DNA of 64,000 nucleotides, taken from Camarhynchus parvulus. Lineage: Eukaryota; Chordata; Aves; Passeriformes; Thraupidae. Position numbers and translations under genes: made by a program. The stretch lies in NCBI RefSeq assembly GCF_901933205.1, contig NC_044572.1:20546501-20610500 (forward strand), given 5' to 3'. This document shows, piece by piece, positions 62,550 through 64,000 of this stretch (its first letter is position 1; each line of letters begins with the position of its first letter). Under the pieces are notes generated by a model. That model made no database searches. It saw only the letters and a program-made list of their open reading frames with translations, and had not been told where the DNA came from.

Positions 62550-64000
62550 AAAATTTCTACCTTTCAAAGGCTTTAACCTTTCTGTGATTCAGTTATACTC
62601 CCATTACAGGCCCACAGCACCCCTCCAGTGATGATCTTTCTTCACTGTGTATGTCTTGTTTTCCCGAGACTGATGTATCTAAAAATATTCACAGCCCAAG
62701 TAGAATTACCTAGTATTTCCTCTGGTTAAGAAAGTTATTACCCTGTATTTGGTTATTATAAGCATGGAGTTTTTTTGATCAAGGCGTGCTTAGTTTCAAA
62801 GCTGTGAGACATACAACAAATCTTCAATTGGAGGAAGGGGTTAAATTACTTCATTATTTACTCGAACCTCTGAGACTGTAACAGGTGCATATTGGAAGAG
62901 ATAATGAGACATGTTTGAAGCCAGCTGCAGACAAGCTATTATTTCACTATGTCTCTCTGAGAAACCACAGGTAGAGAATTACTCGTCTCATGATGATGGC
63001 TGCTGCCCCAAGCACTAACCAGTGTCATTCTGTACAGCTCCTCTTCTGTGAGAAGCTGAGAAATAATAACCATGGAATTAACCCGAGCTCTAAAGAGCTG
63101 TTATTCTTTAGGTACACTACTTACCAAGAGGTTTCATCTGCAAATAATACCTCTTGAGAATGTGAGCAGGCAGGATGTGATAATTTACAAAAGCCCTTAA
63201 GAGATTGCAATTTGAAATGTCACAGCTGGGTAGGTTTGCAGTTCACAGAAGGTTTGGAGATACAGATCCTGGGGCCAGATCCTTTGCTGCCGTGCCTCAG
63301 GGGAATCGTGCTGACTTACAGAATTTTGAAGACTTGACTTTTAGAAGAGCTTTTCTAAGAATAGTTCAAAATTTGAATAGGTAGTACATGTGAAATTGTG
63401 GTGTTTTTCTTTTTTTAATTTAGAAGAATTTTAATTTATTGAACAAGTTTCTTTAATAAAACTGGAAACAGTGAGGGATTTTCTTCTGAAGCAGTTTTAG
63501 AAAAACATTTCTCTGAGTATTCTAATAATGTGAAAATGCATTTTTGACAGAAAATTGCATTATTTTCCCAGAAAATTCTTGGCTAGCACAACATCCAAGT
63601 CCCGAGACTGGGGATGGGGGTATAGAGAGGAGGGTGAAAGAACGTGAATGAAAAGCCACATTGCCTCCCCAGCTGTGAGCAGCCACTGGAGGCTCCAACA
63701 CAGAGACAGCCAGGGAAACAGAGAGTGGCCACAGCAGGCAAGGGACACTTGTAACAGTGGTCATAAAATCGAGAAAAAAGACTTCCTGAGTCTTCTGCCC
63801 ACCAAACAAAACAAGGTAATGCTGCTGGAGGACGAAGGGGTGAAGGATTAATTAATCCCCAACTTGAGAAGGATACAGTCTCATTCAATGAGAGTTCAAT
63901 GTACTAATTTTACCTTATTCTGTCACTGACCAAGTAATCTTTTTTCTGAATTAATCTGTTTCCTTCCTATAAAAAGCAATGTGATAGAAACTTCTTTTAT

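Larger units (their letters stand above)
53061..64000. other. Region downstream of HACD1, no gene recognised
   Basis: 11 kb of AT-rich DNA. It holds one CR1 fragment (55645-55925), two moderately GC-rich patches (about 56500-56900 and 57640-57850), two adjacent short tandem duplications (58499-58625), a TTTA microsatellite (60345-60375) and a GTGCTA microsatellite (62529-62549). No open frame resembles a known protein and no RNA gene was recognised. Long HACD1 3' UTR forms could reach into the first part. Confidence 0.7.

Noticed and set aside
1..64000. CRISPR arrays, operons, bacterial mobile elements, rRNA or tRNA genes
   Set aside because: Looked for by eye and not seen; the gene structure is that of a vertebrate nucleus. 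Small RNA genes without clear sequence hallmarks could still be missed.
53061..64000. Exons of a next gene (ST8SIA6 would be expected next by synteny)
   Set aside because: No frame resembling a sialyltransferase or any other known protein was found; that gene probably lies beyond the window.

Overview
The window is vertebrate nuclear DNA, and almost certainly from a bird. Coding sequence is split into short exons with GT...AG introns, the GC content is low except in two CpG islands, and every recognisable interspersed repeat is a CR1 LINE fragment, the dominant avian retroposon. No bacterial, organellar or viral gene organisation is present. Most long open frames are chance frames in CpG islands, CR1 copies or introns.

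Two protein-coding genes can be reconstructed completely, exon by exon. STAM (ESCRT-0 adaptor) is on the minus strand: 14 coding exons from 30501 down to 2466, with exon phases that join into a 544-residue protein (VHS, UIM, SH3, GAT-like coiled coil/ITAM, P/Q/Y-rich tail). HACD1 (PTPLA, 3-hydroxyacyl-CoA dehydratase of very-long-chain fatty acid elongation) is on the plus strand: 7 coding exons from 40050 to 52925, including a 19-nt microexon, giving 246 residues with the catalytic Tyr/Glu pair. The genes are divergent, with start codons about 9.5 kb apart and a CpG-island promoter each. From memory of the human map, the same STAM/HACD1 adjacency and head-to-head orientation occurs at 10p12-p13.

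Layout: 1-2465 STAM 3' UTR and possibly beyond; 2466-30501 STAM coding exons and introns (introns 1 and 2 take up about 17 kb); 30070-30780 STAM CpG island; 30.8-39.7 kb divergent intergenic region with one CR1 copy and a perfect hairpin; 39.73-40.70 kb HACD1 CpG island; 40050-52925 HACD1; about 53-64 kb downstream DNA with one CR1 copy, several short tandem duplications, and no gene that I recognise.

The two proteins act in separate processes: STAM sorts ubiquitinated cargo on early endosomes, and HACD1 works in the ER membrane. Their proximity is synteny, not an operon. I found no undescribed system. The most interesting signals are the G-rich non-template strands just inside the first intron of both genes, the HACD1 microexon next to an 81-bp intron, start-stop mini-uORFs before HACD1, competing splice acceptors in STAM, and some local tandem duplications.
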